Source: Lachnospiraceae bacterium (GTDB lineage: Bacteria; Bacillota; Clostridia; Lachnospirales; Lachnospiraceae). Taken from it: DNA of 64,000 nucleotides. The notes beneath the pieces are model-generated. The model searched no databases and was not told the origin of the DNA. It was given only the letters and a program-made list of their open reading frames with translations. The stretch spans positions 39,816-103,815 of the forward strand of contig JAFZZY010000008.1 in NCBI GenBank assembly GCA_017615545.1, given 5' to 3'. A program made the translations under genes and the position numbers. This document shows, piece by piece, positions 26,938 through 34,831 of the stretch (position 1 is its first letter; each line of letters opens with the position of its first letter).

Positions 26938-27886
26938 ATTCTTCGCTCTTCTGCACCAGATCCTTTTCATCAAAGTAGTTCAGCACATCCTGCCCCTTTT
27001 GTTTTCGCATCATCATCCGATGTTGTTTCGGGGTCACGCCTTTATTCTTTTTGTATTCTTTTATGAAGTGACTGCAATCGAAATAACCGATTTCCTGACA
27101 GATGTAATTCAGATCATGATCCGTGAAAAGGACCAGTTCTTCCGCTTTGTTCATGCGGACATATTCGATGTATTCTTTGCAGCTCATGCCATAGTAATCA
27201 CGGAAATTCTTCGCGAAGTAGGAATAACTCATGTTGCACATTTCGGCCAGATCCTGCACGCGGATACTCTGGCTGGAGTGCGCATCGATATACTCGGCGA
27301 TCATGCAGAGTTCCTTATCTTCCGGCTTAACGTATCTCACATCTTTCGGGTCCAGGCCGTTGCGGCGCCAGATGCGGACGATCTGGATCAGCAAATCGCT
27401 GATGAAACTGTTCAGAAGGACCGTATAGCCGTAATCGCGCTGATGGCGTTCGCGGATGCAACCCCAGAAGATCGCTTCCGTGTCAAAATCCTGAAGATCC
27501 TCCGCGGAAAATACAACCTTGCACTCCGCCTGTCTCGCGGCCTGGAACAGATGACGGAACTTCGGCACATAATTGCTTCCGGTGTTCAGCGCGTTCAAGT
27601 CACACTGGATGACGAGGTATTGCCCAGGAATGATCTCGCCGGTCGCCGAGTCGCGCGAAGGGAGAAATTCATGAATCGCCTGGGAATGACACAGCAAAAG
27701 TTCACCCTCATGCAGGGAATACCATTTTCCGTCGCAGATCGCTTCGATCTGTCCTTTTCTTACATACAGCAGTTCGATAAAATAGTGCCAATGCTTCCGG
27801 ACCGGGAAGAAACTGCTGGCGGTTTCCATTACAAAAGCTTCATAGGGGCTGTGGACTGTGTCCAGATATTCATACAATTTATTCAT
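26936..27886 (-). CDS. AraC-family transcriptional regulator
   Basis: 316 residues. The N-terminal half is a cupin-type ligand domain (KHWHYFIELLYVRKGQIEAI, then HEGELLLCHSQAIHEF). The C-terminal 100 residues are two AraC helix-turn-helix motifs: IRVQDLAEMCNMSYSYFAKNF and LNYICQEIGYFDCSHFIKEYKK, ending in the typical GVTPKQHR. The protein probably senses a sugar or related polyol and controls the divergently transcribed SDR-alcohol dehydrogenase pair 176 bp away. A perfect TTGTTAACAA palindrome sits in its leader at 27908-27917, with a second GTTGTTAAC at 27887, compatible with autoregulation. Confidence 0.9.
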   Translation of the reverse strand: MNKLYEYLDTVHSPYEAFVMETASSFFPVRKHWHYFIELLYVRKGQIEAICDGKWYSLHEGELLLCHSQAIHEFLPSRDSATGEIIPGQYLVIQCDLNALNTGSNYVPKFRHLFQAARQAECKVVFSAEDLQDFDTEAIFWGCIRERHQRDYGYTVLLNSFISDLLIQIVRIWRRNGLDPKDVRYVKPEDKELCMIAEYIDAHSSQSIRVQDLAEMCNMSYSYFAKNFRDYYGMSCKEYIEYVRMNKAEELVLFTDHDLNYICQEIGYFDCSHFIKEYKKNKGVTPKQHRMMMRKQKGQDVLNYFDEKDLVQKSEE

Positions 27887-27933
27887 GTTGTTAACCTTCC
27901 TTCTGTTTTGTTAACAATACGGATCACACTTCG

Positions 27934-27963
27934 AGTATAGCACATCCGAAAGCAGGATTGCAA
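27934..27963 (-). promoter_or_regulatory. Promoter of the AraC gene
   Basis: Minus strand TTGCAA (27963-27958), 18 bp, TATACT (27939-27934), about 48 bp before the start. Confidence 0.55.
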
Positions 27964-27996
27964 TAGGTTTTTACTATTTTTCAATTTAATCGCCGA

Positions 27997-28047
27997 TTGA
28001 ACCGAAAATAGATTTGTTATATAATGTCGGTATATTGAACGGGTTCA
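27997..28047 (+). promoter_or_regulatory. Promoter and candidate operator of the SDR-ADH operon
   Basis: TTGAAC at 27997, 17 bp, TATAAT at 28020. A perfect palindrome TGAAC-GG-GTTCA (28036-28047) lies just after the -10, around the likely start of transcription. Confidence 0.65.
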
Positions 28048-28062
28048 TTTGGAGGGTTTTAC

Positions 28063-29130
28063 ATGAAAGTTTTGTTTATCGGAGGTACCGGGACCATCAG
28101 TACCGCGATCTCCCGAAGCATTTTGAAGGCAGCCGCGGAGCACGATCCCATCGGGGTCAATGCATTTGCCGACTGCGAACTGTATCTTTTGAACCGCGGC
28201 AACCGCTCGATCGCAGACGCGAATATCGCCGGTTACCGTCAGATCGTTTGCGACATCAACGACGAGGAAGCAGCCACAAAGGCGCTCGGCGACCTGAAGT
28301 TCGATGTAGTCTGTGACTTCATCATCTTCTCCCTGGCGCAGGCGCAGCGCGACTATCGCCTGTTTAAGGACCGCACAAAACAGTTTATGTACATTTCCTC
28401 CGCATCGGCATACCAAAAGCCGGTCGGCGACTATCGCATCACGGAGGGAACGCCGATGGCGAACCCGTACTGGGAGTATTCGCGCAACAAGATCCTCTGC
28501 GAAGAGTTCTTCATGGAGAAATACCGCACCGAAGGCTTCCCGATCACGATCATTCGCCCCAGCCACACGTACGATGAGCGCAATGTCCCCCTCGGCGTGC
28601 ATGGTAAGAACGGCAGCTGGTCGGTCATCAAGCGGATCATGGAAGGCAAGACCGTTATGATCCACGGCGACGGCACCTCGCTCTGGACATTGACCCACAA
28701 CAGCGACTTCGCGAAGGGCTTTATGGGCCTCATGGGCAATATCCACGCCATCGGAGAGGCAGTGCAGATCACAAGTGACGAGACCGTGACCTGGAACCAG
28801 GTATACGAGTCGATCGCAGCTGCACTCGGTGTGAAACTCCACGCGATCCACGTGTCCTCAGAATTCCTGGCGGCATGTAAGGACGACGAGTATGACTTCA
28901 CAGGAAGTCTCATCGGCGACAAGGCAAACTCCGTTGTGTTCGTAAATACCAAACTGAAGCGTCTGGTTCCCGGCTTCTGCGCGACCGTTCGCGCGGACGA
29001 AGGCATCGCCAACAGTATCCGCTACATTCTGGCGCATCCGGAATATCAGCAGGAAGATCCGGACTTCGACGCATTTACCGATCGTGTGATCGCAGCTCGG
29101 GAGGCAGCGATCGCAGCATTTAAAAACTGA
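28063..29130 (+). CDS. NAD(P)-dependent epimerase/dehydratase (extended SDR)
   Basis: 355 residues. The Rossmann nucleotide loop is FIGGTGTISTAISRS (residues 6-20) and the catalytic pair is Y139/K143 in WEYSRNK, with the Ser in YISSASAYQ around 110-117. The C-terminal half has the substrate-binding WSVIKRIMEGKTVMIHGDG and a DFAKGF-type segment typical of extended SDRs acting on nucleotide sugars or sugar-like substrates. The N-terminal loop GGTGTIS deviates slightly from GxxGxxG. It is 39 bp before the alcohol dehydrogenase, so the pair may run sequential redox steps on one substrate under the divergent AraC protein. Confidence 0.88.
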   Translation: MKVLFIGGTGTISTAISRSILKAAAEHDPIGVNAFADCELYLLNRGNRSIADANIAGYRQIVCDINDEEAATKALGDLKFDVVCDFIIFSLAQAQRDYRLFKDRTKQFMYISSASAYQKPVGDYRITEGTPMANPYWEYSRNKILCEEFFMEKYRTEGFPITIIRPSHTYDERNVPLGVHGKNGSWSVIKRIMEGKTVMIHGDGTSLWTLTHNSDFAKGFMGLMGNIHAIGEAVQITSDETVTWNQVYESIAAALGVKLHAIHVSSEFLAACKDDEYDFTGSLIGDKANSVVFVNTKLKRLVPGFCATVRADEGIANSIRYILAHPEYQQEDPDFDAFTDRVIAAREAAIAAFKN

Positions 29131-29169
29131 ATATGAACATTACACATCCCCTGATGAAAGGAGAGTCAA

Positions 29170-30357
29170 ATGAACAATTTCACATTTTACAGCCCCACAT
29201 ATTTTGCATTCGGTAAGGGCCAGGAGGTCAATGCCGGAAAATATATCAAGCGTTTCGGCGGCTCCAAAGTGCTTCTGCACTACGGCGGCGGCTCGGTAGT
29301 TCGCAGCGGTCTCCTGGATCGTGTCTGTCAGGCACTCGATGCAGATCAGATCCCCTATGTGAAGCTCGGCGGCGTTAAGCCGAATCCCCGCAGCGGACTC
29401 GTATACGAAGGCATCGAAGTATGCCGTAAGGAAGGTGTAGATTTTATTCTCGCGATCGGCGGTGGTTCGGCGATCGACTCGGCGAAGGCCATCGCTATGG
29501 GCGTTTGCTACGAGGGCGATTTCTGGGATTTCTACTGCGGCAAGGCAGCGCCTAAGGCCGCTCTCCCTGTCGGAACCATTCTGACGATCGCAGCTGCAGG
29601 CAGCGAAGGTTCCGGCGACAGCGTGATCACACAGGAAGATGGCATGCTGAAGCGCGGTGCCGGCAGCGAGCTGATCCGACCGAAGTTCTCGATCCTGAAT
29701 CCCGAACTGACGCAGACATTGCCCGCGTTCCAGACGGCCGCAGGCGCGACGGACATTTGCGCACACGTATGTGAGCGTTACTTCACCAATACGAAGGAAG
29801 TCGAGATCACCGACCGCCTGTGCGAAGCCGTTCTGCAGACCATGATCAAGGAAACACCCCGCGTGATCGCGGACCCGAACAACTATGACGCCCGGGCGAA
29901 CATCATGTGGGCCGGCATGGTCGCTCACAATAACATCGTCGGCGTAGGCCGCGACCAGGACTGGAACTCTCACGGCATCGAGCACGAGCTTTCCGCCCTG
30001 TACGACGTAGCGCATGGCGCTGGCCTTGCAGTCGTAATGCCGAACTGGATGGAGTATGTCATGGATCATGACATCAACCGTTTCTGCCAGTTCGCGACTC
30101 GCGTCTTCCATCTCGATATGGACTACGCTAACCCGAGAAATACAGCCATGGCAGGCATCAATGCCTTCCGCAGATGGTTGCATTCGATCGGCATGCCTCT
30201 CACATTCGACGAGCTCGGCGCGAAGGCCGAGGACATCCCGAAGCTGGTAGAGACCTTCGGTATCGGCGATGGTGAGACCGGTGGTTTCGTTCATCTGAAG
30301 AAGGACGACATCACGAAGATCTACGAGCTTTGCGCCCGCCCTAACACGTGGGTGTAA
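29170..30357 (+). CDS. Iron-containing alcohol dehydrogenase (butanol dehydrogenase type)
   Basis: 395 residues of the group III metal-dependent alcohol dehydrogenase family (BdhA/YqhD-like). The NAD(P) loop is ILAIGGGSAIDSAKAIAMG. The metal ligands are visible in GATDICAHVCERYF (Asp, His) and HGIEHELSALYDVAHGAGLA (two His), all four present. Such enzymes reduce aldehydes, including butyraldehyde and methylglyoxal, with NAD(P)H. AAAGGAG lies ahead of the ATG. The gene follows the SDR gene and ends before a strong two-way terminator. The exact alcohol cannot be stated. Confidence 0.93.
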   Translation: MNNFTFYSPTYFAFGKGQEVNAGKYIKRFGGSKVLLHYGGGSVVRSGLLDRVCQALDADQIPYVKLGGVKPNPRSGLVYEGIEVCRKEGVDFILAIGGGSAIDSAKAIAMGVCYEGDFWDFYCGKAAPKAALPVGTILTIAAAGSEGSGDSVITQEDGMLKRGAGSELIRPKFSILNPELTQTLPAFQTAAGATDICAHVCERYFTNTKEVEITDRLCEAVLQTMIKETPRVIADPNNYDARANIMWAGMVAHNNIVGVGRDQDWNSHGIEHELSALYDVAHGAGLAVVMPNWMEYVMDHDINRFCQFATRVFHLDMDYANPRNTAMAGINAFRRWLHSIGMPLTFDELGAKAEDIPKLVETFGIGDGETGGFVHLKKDDITKIYELCARPNTWV

Positions 30358-30426
30358 AACTATATACTTTCTATTATTTTATCAACCTTATACAATGTAT
30401 TGGAGGGGTTCAGTACGTTGAACAAA

Positions 30427-30462
30427 CAAAGGCCGGTCATCTTGCGGATGACCGGCCCTTTG
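30427..30462. terminator. Two-way terminator between convergent genes
   Basis: Stem CAAAGGCCGGTCAT with ATGACCGGCCCTTTG (14 bp, one bulge), with T-rich tails on both strands; serves the dehydrogenase (+) and the coiled-coil protein (-). Confidence 0.8.
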
Positions 30463-30529
30463 TTTTACGAGATTCATTGGTGGGCTTCCCGCCGAAGCGA
30501 GTCGCCGTGGTAAGGTGCTTTAGTAAAGA

Positions 30530-32083
30530 TTACTTGTCTTCTTCGTCCTCGCTGAGGGCTTCTGCCTTCTTAGCGGCCTCTGCCTTTTCAGCACGAAGGG
30601 TGTCCAGTTTGTTGCGGAGCGCGTCGAGCTTCTCCAGGATCTCGCCCTTCTCCGTAACCAGAGCCTTCACTTCATCGAGTTTGGACTCGGATGCCTCCGG
30701 CTCCTTAGCGATCTCTGCGTTCAAAGCCTCAACTTCGTCATCCAGAGCCTCAGCGCGATCCTGCAGTGCAGTGATCTCATCCTCAGCCGCGGTGATGGAA
30801 GCCTCGAGAGCCTCGATCGTGTCGACCGTCTCAGCCATCTCTTCCGCAACGAACTCTGCCTCAGCAGCAGCCTTCGCTTCCTGCTCCGCCTTCTTCGACT
30901 CACGGTACTTATTCAGGGCATCTTTGGTCTTGCTCAGAACTGCGCTGGCAGCCTCATCGCCCTTACGAACCGCTTCTGTCATAGCTTCGCCTACGCGGTC
31001 AATGACGTTCTTCATCTTCTCCTGGTTCTCGGCGCTAGTGATGTCGGATACAAATCCTTCCACCTGCTCGCCTACGATCGAACCGTAAACCTTCAGTTTC
31101 TCCGCAGCCTCTTTCGTCTTCTTCGAAGCACGATCAGCGTATGCGGAATTCTTGATCTCTGATGCTTTGGATTTTACCTTTCCGGCAAATGCGGTCGCGG
31201 AACCGCCGATGGTCTTCGCGAACTTCGAGAATTCCTTACCGAAATCGAAGCTCTTGGTATCCTTCGCGCCCTCTTCGGTGTTGCCTCTCTTCGGCTTTCT
31301 CTTCGGAGGCTTGATCTCCGGATAGAGTTCCTTCAGGCATGCGGTGGAATACCAGTATTCCTTACCCGAAGGCCAGCCGTCGGAGAAAACGATGTTCGCG
31401 CGATACGGACGGTACTCCTCGTAGAGGTCGGGATCGTTCTCCCAGCCGTCGTATGCGGAAAGTTCTTCTGCCTTCATAACTGCCATGGGTGCCTTACCTG
31501 CGGTAAAGCGGAGCTCCGTGCTTACGGAAGCGCCTTCCGGCGTAGTGAAGGTGATCGCGTACAGTTCCCAGCCGGCAACCTTCAAGATCGGGGCAATGAA
31601 CGTACGGTTCAGCTTGTAAGAATTGATCTTGTTGATATCGCCGTCGAAGATCACTTCGAGGCGGCAGGTCTCGTCATTGTCCTCGTTCTCGCCGCCATTC
31701 AGCCAGAAAACGAAGGTGTAGTCGGTTGCGCCCTCAAGAGCGATCGGCTCGGAAACAATGCGGGAAACCTCTGAGTCCCAGGCACCAACCTGGAAGATCT
31801 CGGTCATCTTACCATCAAAATCCTGAATGTAGGAGCGCTCGCCGACAGACTTCGCTGCGGTGTCCAGGCTCCACTGCTTTGCATCAAAATAAATATAATT
31901 CATATTGTAGTCCTCCATGTAGTGAAATACATAGCCGGACGTGTCCTCTTCGGCAAACATCATAATCGTAGTATCGTCCGTATAACACGCCCGACCTTTT
32001 TTAACCAGACCCCACGCTCTTTTTTCGTAGGTCGTTCCAATCTGTCTGCCCATTTCGTCTGTTACAATGATGTTTTTTTCCAT
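30530..32083 (-). CDS. Multidomain protein with C-terminal coiled coil, function unknown
   Basis: 517 residues from the ATG at 32083 behind GGGAGGA. Residues 1-40 match a short N-terminal module common in clostridial proteins (VTDEMGRQIGTTYEKRAWGL, VKKGRACY). Residues 60-260 resemble a beta-sandwich carbohydrate-binding or galactose-binding fold (TDYTFVFWLNGGEN, CRLEVIFDGDINK). From residue 295 on there are Lys-rich, helical segments and then a long, highly charged Glu/Ala coiled coil (390-515). There is no signal peptide or membrane span, so it is likely cytosolic. I do not recognise the whole family. Acidic, strongly helical tails like this often mediate self-assembly. Confidence 0.72.
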   Translation of the reverse strand: MEKNIIVTDEMGRQIGTTYEKRAWGLVKKGRACYTDDTTIMMFAEEDTSGYVFHYMEDYNMNYIYFDAKQWSLDTAAKSVGERSYIQDFDGKMTEIFQVGAWDSEVSRIVSEPIALEGATDYTFVFWLNGGENEDNDETCRLEVIFDGDINKINSYKLNRTFIAPILKVAGWELYAITFTTPEGASVSTELRFTAGKAPMAVMKAEELSAYDGWENDPDLYEEYRPYRANIVFSDGWPSGKEYWYSTACLKELYPEIKPPKRKPKRGNTEEGAKDTKSFDFGKEFSKFAKTIGGSATAFAGKVKSKASEIKNSAYADRASKKTKEAAEKLKVYGSIVGEQVEGFVSDITSAENQEKMKNVIDRVGEAMTEAVRKGDEAASAVLSKTKDALNKYRESKKAEQEAKAAAEAEFVAEEMAETVDTIEALEASITAAEDEITALQDRAEALDDEVEALNAEIAKEPEASESKLDEVKALVTEKGEILEKLDALRNKLDTLRAEKAEAAKKAEALSEDEEDK

Positions 32084-32203
32084 GGGTGTCCTCCCCTCTT
32101 GCAACAAATGCCATGGACGACGCCGCCGATGTGCGGCCCGTCCCGAAACCATCGCCGTTTTTTGTTATGGGTGCCATCCCCTTTCGGTTTCGCCTTTAAA
32201 CAA

Positions 32204-32232
32204 ATTATGTCACAAATACTGTGTCAAGTCAA
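32204..32232 (-). promoter_or_regulatory. Promoter of the coiled-coil protein gene
   Basis: Minus strand TTGACT (32232-32227), 17 bp, CATAAT (32209-32204). The leader contains two near-copies of ATGGGTGYC-CTCCCC (at 32081 and 32168), one of them forming the ribosome site region. Confidence 0.5.
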
Positions 32233-32257
32233 TGAACCTTTTCTTAAGGATTCCTTA

Positions 32258-32297
32258 AATGTGACAATGGGGACGGTTCTTTCTGTCACCTGTCACA
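32258..32297. repeat. GGGACGGTTCT palindromic element, single-arm copy
   Basis: Contains GGGGACGGTTCTTTCTGTCA then CCTGTCAC. It matches the first arm of the complete copy at 47846-47907. The complementary arm is missing here. Sequences of this type are widespread extragenic palindromes in Clostridia. Confidence 0.7.
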
Positions 32298-32354
32298 CTC
32301 TCAAGCCTGATTATACGGAATCCTTGGCGAATGCGCACCGGGAATAGCAAGATT

Positions 32355-32681
32355 TTATTTTTTCTTGCCTTCCTTTCGATCTTCCGATTTTTTTACGCAT
32401 TCGTGCATTGCTTCATTGGCTTCTTCGTCCCAAACGGTCCGTTCGGGCCCGAGTGTTCCGTACATTGTATTTTCAAAGGAATAGGTCATCTTCTCTTCCC
32501 GGATCAGGCGCTCGTTATCCACGTCATCGCTGAATGTGGCGAGTTGATCGAAGACCGCGCGGGTTATCTCATAGTTGTACTGTTCACGCCCCTCACGGCT
32601 CGTATAGATGATCTCCGCAAAATACCGATTCGTATCGGAGTCATAGTACGCCGTCCAGTTGTTTCCTTTTTTCTTAGTCAT
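32355..32681 (-). CDS. Small protein of unknown function
   Basis: 108 residues from the ATG at 32681. Aromatic-rich strands (WTAYYDSDTNRYFAEIIYTS, then QYNYEITRAVFDQLATF) are followed by a helical, charged tail ending in a Lys run. It starts 27 bp after the truncated binding-protein gene's stop, so both may share a transcript. I do not recognise the fold. Confidence 0.6.
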   Translation of the reverse strand: MTKKKGNNWTAYYDSDTNRYFAEIIYTSREGREQYNYEITRAVFDQLATFSDDVDNERLIREEKMTYSFENTMYGTLGPERTVWDEEANEAMHECVKKSEDRKEGKKK

Positions 32682-32707
32682 CAATCGGTTCCCTCTCTTT
32701 TCGAAGA

Positions 32708-33136
32708 TCACTGGGTCAATGTCCCGAAAGCGGCGATCGCTTCATCGATCGTCATCGTGCCGGTCGCTACCCCGTAAACTGCCAGTCGCAACTGAATAAC
32801 TGCGTCGTCCGTCAGGCCGAACACTTCCGGCGACAGGATCCGGGACTCCGGAATGCTGCCGAAAGCGGCATATACGCTGTTGAAGGACAGGTCCTTCGTC
32901 GGCGACATCAGGCCCTTATTCTGCGCCATCTCGCTCAGTTCGCGCGACGTGATCAAAAAGCGCATGAATTCATTGGCCACGTTCAGATTCTTACTTTCTT
33001 TATTCACGGAGAACTGCAGGTTCGGCATGTCCAGGAAGACCGCGCCTTCGTCCGACATGGGAACCGGGACGAACGTGTAATCAAACGGGAGGGCAATGAT
33101 GACCACGTTGACTACAATGATTATGATCTTTCTCAT
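32708..33136 (-). pseudogene. Truncated extracellular solute-binding protein (signal plus C-terminal lobe)
   Basis: 142 residues. The segment YTFVPVPMSDEGAVFLDMP, then NKESKNLNVANEFMRFLITS, then MAQNKGLMSPTKDL is characteristic of the C-terminal third of sugar ABC-transporter binding proteins, which are normally about 420 residues. The first 20 residues (RKIIIIVVNVVIIAL) look like a signal or anchor, joined directly to this C-terminal part, so the N-terminal lobe is missing. It keeps a GAGGAG ribosome site and a promoter-like element. It is probably an internal-deletion remnant; a short working surface protein cannot be excluded. No permease or ATPase genes are nearby. ATG at 33136 is chosen over a GTG inside the ribosome site. 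Confidence 0.65.
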
Positions 33137-33211
33137 ACTGTTCACTCCTCAAATATGAGTTTCCGTATACTCCCCGTATTCCTCTTTATTTCGAAACAAA
33201 CCACTACTTAT

Positions 33212-33240
33212 AATATACCACATAATAGGAGTTTATACAA
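33212..33240 (-). promoter_or_regulatory. Possible promoter of the truncated binding protein
   Basis: Minus strand TTGTAT (33240-33235), 17 bp, TATATT (33217-33212). The rest of the 316-bp gap 33137-33452 holds the hairpin at 33245-33280 and a small TGTGCT/AGCACA inverted repeat at 33379-33405. Confidence 0.4.
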
Positions 33241-33244
33241 CCAA

Positions 33245-33280
33245 GAGGCCTGTCGCATCTTCCGGGTGCGGCAGGCCTCT
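33245..33280 (-). terminator. Strong hairpin after the LacI gene
   Basis: AGAGGCCTG and CGCA arms pair with TGCG and CAGGCCTCT (one bulge). The U-tract is poor (TTGGTTGTAT on the minus strand), so termination may be partial. Confidence 0.5.
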
Positions 33281-33452
33281 GGTGTAGAGAAAATGTTTGG
33301 TTTAGTATCATATTAGGAAAATGCACAAGCTAATGCATCTTGAGTGACCGAAAATGAAATCATCTTAAACGTTTTCGTTCTTGATGTGCTTTGAGTATAG
33401 CACATGTCTCGCACGGATGCAAGTACTTTTTTAGAAATTTTTTAGATTTTTT

Positions 33453-34466
33453 TCAGATGATCCGGATATCCTTAACAGAAGAACCCTCGATCAATTTGCC
33501 GCGAACGACGATACGCTCTACCATGGCGGTCTTCGGCTGTTCGATCGCGGTGATCAGGCGGCGGGCCGCCTCCTCGCCGAGCTTCTGCGTATTCTGCTGC
33601 CAGGTCGTAAGCTTCGGTGTAAGCACTTCTGCCATGGCCGTTCCGTCGTATCCGATGATGGAGATATCCTCGGGAATAGACAGGCCGGCTTCGTGGATCG
33701 CCTCCATGCCGCCGAGGGCTGCGAAATCGTCCGGATACAGGATGCAGGTCGGGCGCTCCTTCAGTTCCAGCAACTGTTTCGTTGCCTCGTAGCTGCCCTT
33801 TGTGTCGAGATAATCGGCCTCACGAACGTAGTCATCCGGCACCTCGATGCCGTAAGAATACATCGTTTTATAGAAGGTAGCCAGACGCTCCTGGGTAACG
33901 GAGGACGCATAGCCGTGAATGTACGCGATCTTCGAATGCCCCTTGGAAATAGCGTATTTCGCAAGCTCGCAGATGCCGTCCGCATTGTCCGAAAGGACCG
34001 TCGTACAACTATTGAATACATGGTCAATGGTAACCACAGGAAGGGTCGAATTGATCAGGCGCAGGATCTCCGGATCTTCATAATTTACGCAAACGATAGC
34101 GACGCCATCGACACCGCGGGACACGCAGTGCTCATAGTAAGGGTCCGTGAGCTGGCGGCTGATAAACATGATATCGTAGCCCGAAGCTTCGGCCACATTC
34201 CGCAGACTCTCGAGCACATGATTGAAATAATGATGCTTCAGACCGGTATGTGCCTCGTCGACGAAGATCACACCGATGGTGTTGCTCTTACGCATCTTCA
34301 GCATACGGGCCGCGGAATTCGGCATGTAGCCCATGTCGCTCGCCTTCTTGATGATGCGTTCCTTCGTCTCCTCACTGATGTCGGAATGATTATTCAGCGC
34401 CTTGCTGACGGTCGCTACGGATACCCCGCACTCTTTCGCAATGTCTTTTAATGAAACCAGACTCAT
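33453..34466 (-). CDS. LacI-family transcriptional regulator
   Basis: 337 residues. Residues 4-50 form the LacI helix-turn-helix and hinge: SLKDIAKECGVSVATVSKAL, then GYMPNSAARMLKMRKSNTIG. The periplasmic-binding-like core follows (RGVDGVAIVCVN, SIIGYDGTAMAEVLTPKLTT). It is divergent from the cellobiose phosphorylase gene, which it probably represses; the inducer would then be cellobiose or a related glucoside. Its promoter and a perfect 18-bp palindrome lie in the shared 365-bp gap. Confidence 0.93.
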   Translation of the reverse strand: MSLVSLKDIAKECGVSVATVSKALNNHSDISEETKERIIKKASDMGYMPNSAARMLKMRKSNTIGVIFVDEAHTGLKHHYFNHVLESLRNVAEASGYDIMFISRQLTDPYYEHCVSRGVDGVAIVCVNYEDPEILRLINSTLPVVTIDHVFNSCTTVLSDNADGICELAKYAISKGHSKIAYIHGYASSVTQERLATFYKTMYSYGIEVPDDYVREADYLDTKGSYEATKQLLELKERPTCILYPDDFAALGGMEAIHEAGLSIPEDISIIGYDGTAMAEVLTPKLTTWQQNTQKLGEEAARRLITAIEQPKTAMVERIVVRGKLIEGSSVKDIRII

Positions 34467-34523
34467 CGTTCTTCCCTCTCCACTTCCATGAGAACCTAAA
34501 AATCTACTTAAAAACCCTCAAAT

Positions 34524-34541
34524 TTTCGCTCGGGAGCGAAA
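34524..34541. promoter_or_regulatory. Perfect 18-bp palindrome, candidate LacI operator
   Basis: TTTCGCTC-GG-GAGCGAAA, between the LacI-gene promoter and its start codon. Consistent with autorepression. Confidence 0.55.
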
Positions 34542-34560
34542 TTATTTTCGTAACAAGGCT

Positions 34561-34589
34561 ATAATAATATAATCCTGCACAGATTTCAA
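34561..34589 (-). promoter_or_regulatory. Promoter of the LacI gene
   Basis: Minus strand TTGAAA (34589-34584), 17 bp, TATTAT (34566-34561). Confidence 0.55.
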
Positions 34590-34612
34590 GGGGTTTTTTC
34601 GTTTTTTTCTAC

Positions 34613-34670
34613 GAATCTGTCGTTTTTTACAGGATTCCACATTGAAATCCTTAAGAAAATACCTTATACT
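34613..34670 (+). promoter_or_regulatory. Promoter region of the cellobiose phosphorylase gene
   Basis: TTGAAA at 34642, 17 bp, TATACT at 34665. Just upstream (34613-34637) is an inverted repeat GAATCTGT / ACAGGATTC with one bulge, a possible operator. The 155-nt leader that follows has four CGAAA boxes (34713, 34723, 34731, 34742) and a GCGCCG-TTT-CGGCGC hairpin just before the ribosome site. Confidence 0.5.
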
Positions 34671-34831
34671 AATTAGGAATGAAGGCATTCTGAAGCATTT
34701 GGAGAAAATTTTCGAAATTCAGCGAAAGCACGAAAGATTTGCGAAATTCTATCGTCCCCCTGTCCGAATGCGCCCCTTGTCTTCCACCAGCTTAAATATT
34801 TGCGCCGTTTCGGCGCGGAAATGAGGTACGT

